A stretch of 20,669 nucleotides of DNA from Eggerthellaceae bacterium (GCA_900754955.1 CAAEEV010000053.1:1-20669), one strand, 5' to 3'; counted from the first letter of the stretch, positions 6,979-13,987 are shown. Numbers and translations are program-made. The notes: generated by a model from the letters alone, not told the origin.

Positions 6979-7162
6979 GCCGAGCTCTTCGTTTTCCGTC
7001 CACTCGGAAAGTTTTTTGGTCCCAAACGACGCTTCTCGGCCCAGCGGAACGCGATTTCGGTCCCAAACGGAGTTTCTCGGCTTCTTCAGCGTGCTTAGAA
7101 GCCGAGAAACGCAGATCGAGACCAAGATTTCGCAAAAGTGGACGCAATCGCGCCTTCTCGGC
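6979..7162. repeat. Second periodic repeat family, five 23-bp units
   Basis: The consensus forward unit is GGTCCCAAACG, A/C, then C/G-G-C/T-TTCTCGGC. Units lie at 6979-7001 (inverted), 7018-7040 (forward), 7059-7081 (forward), 7101-7123 (inverted) and 7140-7162 (forward). Start-to-start steps are 39, 41, 42 and 39 bp whatever the orientation. The end CTTCTCGGC (GCCGAGAA on the other strand) is best conserved; the first and last units are the most degenerate. The GAGAA core also occurs in the elements at 3016 and 18924, hinting at a distant relation. Confidence 0.7.
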
Positions 7163-7395
7163 TTTTGCATGCAGGCGGCCCCTCGCCCCAGCACGGCGCA
7201 GCGCTTCGCCCCAGCGCAGCACAGGACCCCGCTGCGCGCCCCCTCAACGTCGACGCCGTGAGACAGACAGAGGAGACCCCCGACCAATAAAGCCAGACGC
7301 GCAGAAGAGACTCTGCCCGGCACCGCAAAGAAGGACGCAGCACCACCCAGATAGCACGAAGAGCACCAAGCCCAGCACCACAAGGCGAAAGAAAA

Positions 7396-7423
7396 GGGGT
7401 GCCCGGCAGCAACCGGGCACCCC
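7396..7423 (-). terminator. Rho-independent terminator of the MFS transporter gene
   Basis: A perfect 11-bp GC-rich stem (GGGGTGCCCGG at 7396-7406 pairs with 7413-7423) closes a six-base loop. On the minus strand the stem is followed by TTTTCTTTC. It lies 31 bases past the stop codon of the MFS gene. Confidence 0.88.
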
Positions 7424-7453
7424 CAAGCACGAAGACAAAAGCGTATTGCAGCG

Positions 7454-9145
7454 CTACTTAGCGGCCTTCTCGCTTCTCTTCTGCCTAATCGCCTGCGGAC
7501 CAGCGAACGCGAAGAAGAACACAAACGGAAGCAGCATGCCAAGCGCCATCAGAGGCAGCGCGATCGACAGGCTCGACCAATTGGGCACAGCGAGCGGGCA
7601 CACGATGCAGAGTGCGAAGAGCAGCACGATGATCGCCAGAATCAGCCCGAACGGGAGCATGCCGGTGTCGTTCGCATCGAGCTTGCTGCCCGTCAAATCC
7701 TCCATGGACTTGCCGTAGGTGTCGCGCACGAACAGCAGCGTGCACAGCAGGCCGAGAGCGAACGGGATGATCAGGATCAGCACAACGGCCGACCAGTTGG
7801 TGGTTCCCTCAGCGGTCTGGAAGATCGCCATGCCAGCGATGCCGCCGAGAACGATGGACGACGCCGAGCCGCCGAAGCGGGCGAACGCGTTGCACCACGC
7901 GGTACCAGTGTTGCGGATGGCCGTGGGATACTGCTCGGGCATAAGCGGGTAGATGGCGGAAATGGCGAAGTTGAGGGCGAATCCGAACAGCACCATCAGC
8001 GCCACGCACAGGGCGAAGTTGCCCGGAGTAACAAACAGCGAGCAGATCACGATCGCCGCGATGCAGAACAGCCACGAGATGATAAGACCGCGCTTGCGAC
8101 CAACCGTGTCGGACACATAGCCGATGATGCAGTTGGCGATGATGGCGCCCACATTGTTGAGAGTCTGCAGCGTCACCGAATCAGAGGCGGAGTATCCGAT
8201 GCCCGTGAACCAAGCAGGGAGCCACGCGTTCATGCCGTACACGCAGAATTGGCCGACAAAGCAGCATGTCCAGATGGCAGCCGTGCCCACGATGAACTTC
8301 TTCGAGAAGAGGATGTTGGGCGAGTTCTTCTGAGGACGCGGGGGAATGACCATGAGAGAGGGATCATATTCCGCAGCCGAGCCGGTCGAGCGACGCTCGA
8401 TGTCGGCGAGGGCGACCGCTGCTTCCTCGAGTCGACCTGCGTTAGCGTACCAGTGAGGCGTTTCATGCATCTTGAGCGCAAGGAAGATGCCGTAGAGCAC
8501 CGGCAGGCCACCGATCAGGTAGCAGAGACGCCAGTTGGCGTACATCGTCGCCGTGCCACCGTCGGCAGTCACGTACGTAACCTGCTCGGTTAAGCCAGGA
8601 AGCAGCTGCGCGGTAGCGTTGCAGATCGGATTGGCCACCAAACCCGCGATGACCCAGCCGCCCACCATGAAGGCGCCAGCGCATGTGATGAAGAAGCCGC
8701 GGCGGTTCGAGGGAACCGTCTCCGAAAGATACGTGTAGACAATCGGGATGCACGAGCCAACGCCCAAACCAGCGATCATGCGGAAGATGGCGAAGTGCAT
8801 CAGATCGGCGGAAAACGCCTGCGGCAGCGTGAACAGTCCGTAGAACACCACCGCGAGAATCAGAATCTTCTTGCGGCCGAACTTGTCAGAGAGAATGCCG
8901 CCCGCAGCTCCGCCGATAACCATGCCGAGCAGGCCCCAGGTGGTGAGTGACCCCATGAGGGCGCCCGGATTCGGGTTGTCGGGCCAGAACGTATGGGCGA
9001 TGAACAGGTTGGTCGAATTGACGATCATGAAGTCGTAACCGTCGAACACCTGAGCCAGCGAAAGCATGATGAATATGAGCCAGGTGTGTTTGGTGATGCC
9101 GAACGAATCGACGATCTCGGAAATCGTGTACTCCTTGTTTTGCAT
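7454..9145 (-). CDS. MFS transporter, aromatic acid:H+ symporter-like
   Basis: A twelve-helix major facilitator superfamily permease of 563 aa. Near the N-terminus LAQVFDGYDFMIVNSTN contains the DGYD-type helix 1 motif characteristic of the aromatic acid/H+ symporter (AAHS) group. The loop 2-3 signature is GGILSDKFGRKKI, and the second-half equivalent is GYVSDTVGRKRG. The central YLSETVPSNRRG and late MPEQYPTAIRNTG are typical metabolite:H+ symporter loops. I place the start at ATG 9145, which is preceded by AGGAGGAGG at about six bases and gives MQNKEYTISEIVDSFG. The open frame extends 62 codons upstream, but that part lacks membrane or MFS character. It shares a locus with a LysR regulator and an amidohydrolase, suggesting uptake of the amidohydrolase substrate. 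The substrate itself is unknown. Confidence 0.9.
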   Translation of the reverse strand: MQNKEYTISEIVDSFGITKHTWLIFIMLSLAQVFDGYDFMIVNSTNLFIAHTFWPDNPNPGALMGSLTTWGLLGMVIGGAAGGILSDKFGRKKILILAVVFYGLFTLPQAFSADLMHFAIFRMIAGLGVGSCIPIVYTYLSETVPSNRRGFFITCAGAFMVGGWVIAGLVANPICNATAQLLPGLTEQVTYVTADGGTATMYANWRLCYLIGGLPVLYGIFLALKMHETPHWYANAGRLEEAAVALADIERRSTGSAAEYDPSLMVIPPRPQKNSPNILFSKKFIVGTAAIWTCCFVGQFCVYGMNAWLPAWFTGIGYSASDSVTLQTLNNVGAIIANCIIGYVSDTVGRKRGLIISWLFCIAAIVICSLFVTPGNFALCVALMVLFGFALNFAISAIYPLMPEQYPTAIRNTGTAWCNAFARFGGSASSIVLGGIAGMAIFQTAEGTTNWSAVVLILIIPFALGLLCTLLFVRDTYGKSMEDLTGSKLDANDTGMLPFGLILAIIVLLFALCIVCPLAVPNWSSLSIALPLMALGMLLPFVFFFAFAGPQAIRQKRSEKAAK

Positions 9146-9543
9146 GTCCTCCTCCTTTGCCAGAACGAGATGTGTTCTGCCTCCGAACGCGGCGCACGGC
9201 GAATGCTTCGCCGGCACCGCTGCACCTTCCCCTCCCCGGGAAGGCAGCGCACGCGCAACTGCCACGTTTTCAGTTCGCAGTGTATGGAGGACGGCCTGCA
9301 TAGAGGAAATGACATTTTTGCGGCGGGGCATGCCCCATTCGCCTAACCGCTATGCACGTGAGAGGATGGGCGCGACGAAGAACGCGCACAGCGCTCCACC
9401 TCGAAGAGCAGAGAGCGGAATAGCGCCTTCGTCCCTAAGCACGAAAGGCGCAAGCAGCTCTTCTACCTCGGGACGAGGCGTTGTGGAAGCGCGGCGGCTC
9501 GCACAGCGCGCCTTAGTCGAGGAACACGCATCAACGCGCGGCG
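9146..9543. other. 398-base spacer between MFS and lysR genes, with hairpins
   Basis: No gene is evident. It contains the MFS ribosome-binding site and presumably its minus-strand promoter, which I could not locate with confidence. A small hairpin of CCTTCCC (9225-9231) with GGGAAGG (9238-9244) would lie in the MFS leader. A larger two-part hairpin at 9403-9463 is listed separately. Confidence 0.6.
9403..9463. promoter_or_regulatory. Two-part hairpin downstream of lysR
   Basis: Outer arms GAAGAGC (9403-9409) and GCTCTTC (9457-9463) enclose inner arms GCGCCTTCGT (9423-9432) and ACGAAAGGCGC (9441-9451, one bulged base) around an eight-base loop. It could end lysR transcripts, which stop at 9544 on the minus strand, or act in the MFS leader. 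There is no T-run, so it is not a canonical terminator. Confidence 0.4.
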
Positions 9544-10479
9544 CTAGGAGAAATGCAGGGGCGGGTTCGGCATCTCGCCGATGAGTCGCACCGCATCCTT
9601 AAGTACGGGATTCGGATTGTCGTTGCGGAAGATGAAGAAGAACGGAATCACCGCGTCGTCGTCAACGATGGGGATTGCCCTGCAGAACGAGCGAATGCCC
9701 GCAGGGATGCGGTTGCCGAAGTTCGTTCCGACAAGCAGCACCGCCGACCCGAGCCCCGTGCAGAACGCGAACAGCTCAGCGATACTCGCACAGTGAAACG
9801 ACCGCGTGCGCGGGGTGAACCCGTGACTCTGGCACGCTTTCTCGATGTAGCTCCACGAACGCGCCAGGTAGAGTCCCTCGTACTTGAGGAAAGACTCGTC
9901 GCGCAGATCGTCGAGCGAAAGGGTTTCGCGCTGTGCAAGCGGGTGCTCGCGGTCGACGATCGCCACGAGCTGGAGGTCGGCGATGTGAAGGACGCTCACA
10001 AAATCGCCGTCGAGGTTTTCCTCCGTAGGAGCAGGGTCGTACACGATATCGACTTCCTTCGCCGCCAACATCTCGTTGGGATTGCGATTGAAGCGGCTTT
10101 TCACCTCGAGGAAATTCGCTCCGTATTTGCTGCTCAGAAGCGAGATCAGGAAGCCGAGCACCTCGGTGGACGGACCCTCGTCCGTCAGTCCGCTCACCGT
10201 CAGGCGCGGCGGCGGCACCTTCCGCATCTCCTTCACCTTCTCGGTGAACTCGATTTGCGCGTCTATGATCTGATAGGCGTACGGTAGAAGCATGGTGCCC
10301 GCTTGCGTGATGCGCAGCGAGTTTCCCACACGCTCGAACAACGTGAGTTTCAGTTCCTTCTCGAACTGGCTGATGTGCTTGCTCAGCGTCGGCTGACTCA
10401 TGTTGAGCAGCCGCGCCGTCTCCGTGAAGCTCAGATGCTTCGCTAGTTCAGTGAACTCATGCAGATAGTCGATGTTCAT
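9544..10479 (-). CDS. LysR-family transcriptional regulator
   Basis: A 311-aa regulator of normal LysR length. The N-terminal winged helix-turn-helix reads HLSFTETARLLNMSQPTLSK and continues HISQFEKELKLTLFERVGNSLRIT (about residues 15-58). The rest matches an effector-binding periplasmic-fold domain, including VDIVYDPAPTEE and the HPLAQRETLSLDDL segment. It is divergent from the amidohydrolase gene and upstream of the MFS gene on the same strand, the classical layout for a LysR activator of a catabolic module. The start is the ATG at 10479, giving MNIDYLHEFTELAKH. No normal Shine-Dalgarno is visible; instead a run of ten G residues lies nine bases before the ATG. Expression may therefore be variable. 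Confidence 0.93.
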   Translation of the reverse strand: MNIDYLHEFTELAKHLSFTETARLLNMSQPTLSKHISQFEKELKLTLFERVGNSLRITQAGTMLLPYAYQIIDAQIEFTEKVKEMRKVPPPRLTVSGLTDEGPSTEVLGFLISLLSSKYGANFLEVKSRFNRNPNEMLAAKEVDIVYDPAPTEENLDGDFVSVLHIADLQLVAIVDREHPLAQRETLSLDDLRDESFLKYEGLYLARSWSYIEKACQSHGFTPRTRSFHCASIAELFAFCTGLGSAVLLVGTNFGNRIPAGIRSFCRAIPIVDDDAVIPFFFIFRNDNPNPVLKDAVRLIGEMPNPPLHFS

Positions 10480-10488
10480 ATAATTCTA

Positions 10489-10498
10489 CCCCCCCCCC
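10489..10498 (-). repeat. G10 homopolymer at the lysR ribosome-binding position
   Basis: Ten uninterrupted C residues on the plus strand are G10 on the lysR coding strand, nine bases before its ATG. It is the only SD-like element there. Tracts of this length commonly slip in replication, which would change SD-to-start spacing. Confidence 0.9.
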
Positions 10499-10565
10499 GC
10501 CGCAGATGCCTCTTCGGATACGATCATACCATCCGATCCGCAATAATCCCCTACCGACAAACGGA

Positions 10566-10584
10566 CGGAATGACCGCCATTCCG
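10566..10584. promoter_or_regulatory. Palindromic candidate LysR operator
   Basis: CGGAATG (10566-10572), five bases and CATTCCG (10578-10584) form a perfect 7-bp inverted repeat. The same half-sites recur once more as CATTCCG (10643-10649) and CGGAATT (10674-10680), 24 bases apart. Placement between the divergent lysR and amidohydrolase genes fits a LysR operator region. Confidence 0.5.
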
Positions 10585-10678
10585 AAAACGAATCACCCAG
10601 TTCAAACGCACGAAACATCCTCTCGGCAACAGCCTCACACCCCATTCCGCTGTACCCCGACGCGCGGCCAAAACGGAA

Positions 10679-10707
10679 TTGGCGAGATGCGAGGCGCCTG
10701 GCATACA
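10679..10707 (+). promoter_or_regulatory. Weak candidate promoter of the amidohydrolase gene
   Basis: TTGGCG (10679-10684), 17 bases and CATACA (10702-10707). Both boxes are poor matches. The CGGAATT half-site at 10674-10680 abuts the -35, where a LysR activator would normally contact polymerase. Confidence 0.28.
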
Positions 10708-10833
10708 CTTCCCTCAGCAAGCCGCATGCCACGTTTTAGCAAGCAGGATCGCAATACGCAGCCAAACGGCGCGAAGGCGACGCTCCCCCGTCAGCCCGCA
10801 CACCGTCGGCCGACCAGCGAAGGGAGCAACGCA

Positions 10834-11763
10834 GTGAAAAAGCAAACCATCATTGACTGCCATGCGCACCTCGGCGACATATTCATCAGCATGGCGAACA
10901 ACATCTACAAACAGAACCTCGAGCAAGATCCCGCCATGCCCGATCCGTTCATCGTCCGTGAAGAGCGCGGCTTCAAGGGACCGTTCTTCGAGCAGGGGTC
11001 GGACACCGCCCTGCGCGAATTCATCGATATCAATCACGAGCGGTGCCGCGTGAATACGCTTCAGAACCTTCAGCGCGAGATGGACGAGAACGGCGTCGAT
11101 TACGTGTGCGTACTGCCCATCATGCCGGCGCTCTGCTACGAGGACTACAAAGTCGCTCATATGGTGGAGCCGCGCATCATCCCCTTCACATGCCCCGACT
11201 TCCGCCTCGGCGCTGACGCGGGCAAGAAGCTCGTCGCTGACGCGGAAGACGGAGCATACGCCCTCAAGCTGCACCCCATCCTCTACAAAACCGCGCTCGA
11301 CGACCCCCTCACCGAGGAGGCGCTCACCTGGTGGGAGAAAACGGGGAAGCCCATGACCTCGCATTGCGGAGCGGGCATGTACTACTATCCCGAGATCAAC
11401 GACCGCTACGCCTCACCCGAGTTCGGCGACCTCGCGCAGTTGGTCGAATGCGCCAAGCGTCATCCCAACATGCCCATCGTTGCGGCGCACTGCGGCGGAA
11501 CGGCAGCGGGCAACATCGAACGCCTCGCCGAGCTTGCGCGCGGGCTCGACAATCTCTACGTCGACACGTCGTTCCGCTCCCACGAGGACATCGAGCTCAT
11601 GCTGGAGCTCTTCGGACCCGAACGCGTCATGTTCGGCACTGATTACCCCTTCGCAAGCTACAAGGGCCAGATCGAACAGGTGATGATAGCCACCGAAGGA
11701 GACCAAGAGGTGCGCGATCTCGTGTTTTACAAGAACGCAGACCGTCTCATGCACATCCTGTAA
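10834..11763 (+). CDS. Amidohydrolase 2 (ACMSD-type) family hydrolase or decarboxylase
   Basis: A 309-aa cytoplasmic metal enzyme of the amidohydrolase-2 group, which includes ACMSD and aromatic acid decarboxylases. The metal-site pattern is intact: DCHAHL near the N-terminus (His10, His12), SHCGAG (His177), AAHCGG (His219) and FGTDYPF (Asp270). LKLHP (about 148-152) precedes these and is also family-typical. I place the start at GTG 10834, eight bases after AAGGGAG, which puts DCHAH at residues 8-12 as expected; the longer open frame from 10459 is untranslated leader. It is divergent from lysR and close to an AAHS-like transporter, so a decarboxylase or hydrolase acting on an aromatic or other cyclic acid is plausible. 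Hydrolase versus decarboxylase cannot be settled from sequence. Confidence 0.85.
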   Translation: MKKQTIIDCHAHLGDIFISMANNIYKQNLEQDPAMPDPFIVREERGFKGPFFEQGSDTALREFIDINHERCRVNTLQNLQREMDENGVDYVCVLPIMPALCYEDYKVAHMVEPRIIPFTCPDFRLGADAGKKLVADAEDGAYALKLHPILYKTALDDPLTEEALTWWEKTGKPMTSHCGAGMYYYPEINDRYASPEFGDLAQLVECAKRHPNMPIVAAHCGGTAAGNIERLAELARGLDNLYVDTSFRSHEDIELMLELFGPERVMFGTDYPFASYKGQIEQVMIATEGDQEVRDLVFYKNADRLMHIL

Positions 11764-12063
11764 GGCACTGGCGAAGCTGACGCGGAACCGCGCAGACGCC
11801 CCCCTACGGCGATCGCGATCTGCAGCCAACGCGCCACCCGATCGCCAGCGCCCGAAGCACGGCGCAATCGTCCCCATGACGAACCCCCTGCCGCCCCGCC
11901 CTGCGGATTCCCTCTCCGCAGGGCGGGGCTGTCGATTTATCCCTTCATATTCGGTCGTGAAACAGCCCCCTCTTCAGATGTTTTCCGGCTCTCGCAATCG
12001 CCGTATCAAAGCAGGTTTCGTTGTGCGGTACCATCAACAGCGCAACCGAAACAAGGAGCCCTC
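11764..12063. other. 300-base spacer with a terminator
   Basis: It holds the terminator at 11893-11929 and the AAGGAG ribosome-binding site of the nitroreductase-like gene. I see no clear promoter hexamers; TACCAT near 12030 is a possible -10 without a -35 partner. Confidence 0.5.
11893..11929 (+). terminator. GC-rich hairpin, probable terminator after the amidohydrolase gene
   Basis: A perfect 15-bp stem (11893-11907 with 11915-11929) closes a seven-base loop TTCCCTC. Only a weak T-rich segment (TGTCGATTTATCC) follows, so it may be a terminator or an mRNA-stabilising stem. Confidence 0.65.
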
Positions 12064-12756
12064 ATGTCTGCAAGCACCGAACCGTCTGTTCTCGATGTTA
12101 TTCGCGCGCGGCACTCTGTGCGCGAATATCGCGACCAACCCATCGATCCCGATACGTTTGCGGCGCTGCAAGCCGTCGTCGACGAGTGCGCGCGCGAAAG
12201 CGGGCTCGACATTCAGGTCGTCACCGACAACCCCGAGGCGTTTCAGCTCGTTGCGCGCTTCGGCCTCGTACGAGGTGCGACCGTTCACATCGCGTTCGTC
12301 ACCGACGGCAACGCGCAAGACGAAGCCGTCGGATACTGGGGGCAGCGCATCGTCCTCGCCGCGCAGAGACTCGGACTCAACACCTGCTGGGTCGCCTTCA
12401 TCGCCCGCAAGAAATCGCACGCACGCGTGCCAGCGGGCAAGAAGCTGCGCATCGGCATCGCCGTGGGATACGGCAAGACGCAAGGAGCGCCGCGCAAGAC
12501 GAAGTCGGTCGAAGAGCTGAGCGCCACGGAAGGCGACACCGCACCTGCATGGTTTGCCGCCGCCATGGAGGCCGCCCAGCTTGCCCCCACCGCCATGAAC
12601 AACCAGCACTTCCTCATCACGCTGCGCTCCGACGGTCGCACCGTGAACGCCCGGGCAACCAAGCAGGGCGCCTGGGACACCGTCGATCTCGGCATCGTGA
12701 AACGCAATTTCGAGGAGGCCGCCAACGCCGTCGGCGCCGACTGGCACTGGGAGTAG
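12064..12756 (+). CDS. Nitroreductase-family protein (two-domain type)
   Basis: A 230-aa protein of the nitroreductase fold. The N-terminal VLDVIRARHSVREYRDQPID carries the RHSVREY signature that contacts FMN in this family. EAVGYWGQRIVLAAQRLGLNTCWVAF (about 95-120) corresponds to the helix that precedes the flavin-binding segment, and IGIAVGYGK the strand near the end of domain one. The second half (AAMEAAQLAPTAMNNQHFLI) repeats the AP(T/S)AxNxQ pattern, matching the putative TM nitroreductase group rather than NfsB. It probably uses FMN and NAD(P)H in the cytoplasm; the substrate is unknown. AAGGAG lies seven bases before the ATG. It is convergent with the rRNA methyltransferase gene, with only 31 bases between stop codons. 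Confidence 0.85.
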   Translation: MSASTEPSVLDVIRARHSVREYRDQPIDPDTFAALQAVVDECARESGLDIQVVTDNPEAFQLVARFGLVRGATVHIAFVTDGNAQDEAVGYWGQRIVLAAQRLGLNTCWVAFIARKKSHARVPAGKKLRIGIAVGYGKTQGAPRKTKSVEELSATEGDTAPAWFAAAMEAAQLAPTAMNNQHFLITLRSDGRTVNARATKQGAWDTVDLGIVKRNFEEAANAVGADWHWE

Positions 12757-12769
12757 CGCACCCGCGGAA

Positions 12770-12794
12770 GACGCTACGCGAAGGACGCTACGCG
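12770..12794. repeat. Short tandem repeat at the 3' end of the methyltransferase gene
   Basis: GACGCTACGCG occurs at 12770-12780 and 12784-12794, a 14-bp step. The second copy contains the TAG stop codon (12788-12790, minus strand) of the RsmJ-like gene, so a repeat copy-number change could shift its end. Confidence 0.65.
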
Positions 12795-13495
12795 GAAGGC
12801 GCCAGCGCGATCACGTCGTAGCGCACCGCCTTGCCTGCAATCGAGTAGCTCGGCTTCACACCAGCGAGATAAGGACCCTTCGGTGGCCGCTTCACCACCA
12901 CCTTGCGCGGATGCGCATCGAGCGCCGCCCGCAGCAGTTCCTCGGCATCGTCGCAAGGTCGCTCGAGACGGTGAAGCAGCTGGAACTTCTTCTTCACCGC
13001 CGCACTTTTCTGGCGCGCGGGGAACATGGGATCGAGGTACACCGCATCGGGCGGCGCGCAGAGCGCGCGCAGCCCCTCGATGCTGTCGCGACCCGCAAAC
13101 GTCATGCGCTCCACCGCCGCCGCAAGCTCAGGCACCGTGCGTGCGCGGCGCAGTGCGTCCTGCAGAAGTGCGGCAATCACGGGATTGCGCTCGAACAGCA
13201 GCATCTCGAACCCCGCAGCTGCCAAAAGGAGCGCATCCTGCCCGAGGCCCGCCGTCGCGTCAACCGCAACAGGGGCACGCCCCTGCGCACCCTTGACCTT
13301 CGCCGCCTTCACAAGAAGCTCGCGGCCGAGGAGATCGCGCCGCAAGCGCGGAATCATGTCGCGGAAGTCAGGCGTGAGCCGCATGCCGTCGGCCTCGAGC
13401 GAAAGCCCCGCATCCGTCGGCGCCAGGCGCAGCCCGCAACTGAGCGCCTCTTCGCACGCTTTCGCAAAGCCCGCCTGCTCCTCGACCGTCTGCAC
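12788..13495 (-). CDS. rsmJ: RsmJ-like 16S rRNA guanine-N2 methyltransferase
   Basis: A class I SAM-dependent methyltransferase of the RsmJ (YhiQ, DUF548) family, which methylates a guanine of 16S rRNA (G1516 in E. coli). The SAM motif reads VDATAGLGQDALLLAAAGFEMLLFERNP split across two strands, followed by IAALLQDALRRA. The catalytic YLDPMFPARQKSAAVKKK and the terminal KVVVKRPPKGPYLAG match RsmJ closely. Length is about 235 aa from the GTG at 13495, similar to the E. coli protein. That start follows GGAAAGGAAAGG very closely. An alternative GTG at 13552 lacks any ribosome-binding site, but the intervening residues (VRYDRASESDG) look protein-like, so the true N-terminus is uncertain. The open frame continuing to 13840 is C-rich and not conserved. 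Confidence 0.85.
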   Translation of the reverse strand: MQTVEEQAGFAKACEEALSCGLRLAPTDAGLSLEADGMRLTPDFRDMIPRLRRDLLGRELLVKAAKVKGAQGRAPVAVDATAGLGQDALLLAAAGFEMLLFERNPVIAALLQDALRRARTVPELAAAVERMTFAGRDSIEGLRALCAPPDAVYLDPMFPARQKSAAVKKKFQLLHRLERPCDDAEELLRAALDAHPRKVVVKRPPKGPYLAGVKPSYSIAGKAVRYDVIALAPSA

Positions 13496-13845
13496 GCCTT
13501 TCCTTTCCCTCGCATGAAACCCGTCGCTTTCGCTCGCACGATCATACCGCACAAGAAGATCGATCGACGCGAGAGGCGAATCGGGCGCCGCCGCGCACGG
13601 GCAGCGACGTTGCGGTAGCAGCGGGGCGACCAGTGGCCGTCGTACGGCGCGCCCCCGTTCACCAGCCGCCGTCACCACCCGCCTCCGCACTTCGCACGCA
13701 CCGGCCGCAACACACGCCGCACGCCCCGAACGCTCCGCACCTCTGCCGCCTCCTCCGTCACGCGCCCGCGCGCGCTGGCCACCACACGTGCCGCCCGCCC
13801 GCGGATCGCCCACACCACCCCGTCGCGCGCATGCCCGCACACCTC

Positions 13846-13868
13846 GATCTTTAGACCATCTTTACACC
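13846..13868 (+). promoter_or_regulatory. KdpE-box-like operator
   Basis: The 23-bp segment reads TTTAGACC then TTTACACC at its core. Against the E. coli kdpFABC KdpE site as I remember it (T-rich, with TTTATAC then TTTACACC), I count 17 of 23 identities. It ends eight bases before a TATACT -10 box, in the -35 position. This operon encodes a KdpE, so it may control itself. Confidence 0.5.
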
Positions 13869-13876
13869 ACGACTCC

Positions 13877-13882
13877 TATACT
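13877..13882 (+). promoter_or_regulatory. Probable -10 box for the trk/kdpDE operon
   Basis: TATACT is a good -10 hexamer, about 105 bases before the first trkA-like gene. The position 17 bases upstream reads GACCAT, not a -35 consensus, and lies inside the KdpE-like box, as expected for an activated promoter. Confidence 0.45.
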
Positions 13883-13987
13883 TCGACGCAACGGAGGCAA
13901 CGCGCCTGCGTTCGCGGCCGCGGCCAGCGCATCGCGCACAGCCGCAGCAAAGGCACAGCGCGGAACAACACGTCAAGGGAGGGCGAC

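Larger units (their letters stand above)
6841..7453. other. 613-base non-coding region between the sigma operon and the MFS gene
   Basis: Contains the candidate ECF promoter and ribosome-binding site of the minus-strand operon at its left, a five-unit periodic repeat block at 6979-7162, an A/C-rich stretch with no recognisable content at about 7200-7390, and the MFS gene terminator at 7396-7423. Open frames crossing it show no conserved domains. Confidence 0.75.
10480..10833. other. 354-base divergent regulatory region, lysR/amidohydrolase
   Basis: The region separates divergent genes and contains a G10 tract, a perfect palindrome, two further half-sites, and a weak plus-strand promoter. An open frame in phase with the amidohydrolase reads through it, but the low-complexity, non-conserved translation and a good ribosome-binding site at 10820-10826 argue that it is untranslated. 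Confidence 0.65.
13496..13987. other. 492-base divergent spacer: C-rich block, then the trk/kdp promoter region
   Basis: The stretch of about 13620-13840 is strongly C-rich on the plus strand, with short ACCACC and CCGC runs. Open frames cross it in several phases without domain signatures. From 13841 it turns AT-richer and contains a KdpE-box-like site and a -10 box, followed by the leader and AAGGGAGGG ribosome-binding site of the first TrkA gene. Confidence 0.55.

Noticed and set aside
6841..7542. N-terminal extension of the secreted repeat protein
   Set aside because: The frame is open to 7542, but the internal ATG at 6840 has a good ribosome-binding site and a signal peptide follows; the extension translates the repeats at 6979-7162 and the MFS terminator.
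9146..9331. N-terminal extension of the MFS transporter
   Set aside because: The 62 extra codons do not look like a permease N-terminus, and AGGAGGAGG sits correctly before the ATG at 9145.
10459..10833. N-terminal extension of the amidohydrolase
   Set aside because: The metal-binding DCHAH motif should be near the N-terminus, and a ribosome-binding site precedes the GTG at 10834.
13496..13840. N-terminal extension of the RsmJ-like methyltransferase
   Set aside because: Most of it is Arg/Ala/Gly-rich translation of a C-rich spacer. A short part nearest the gene could still be real, which is noted in that entry.
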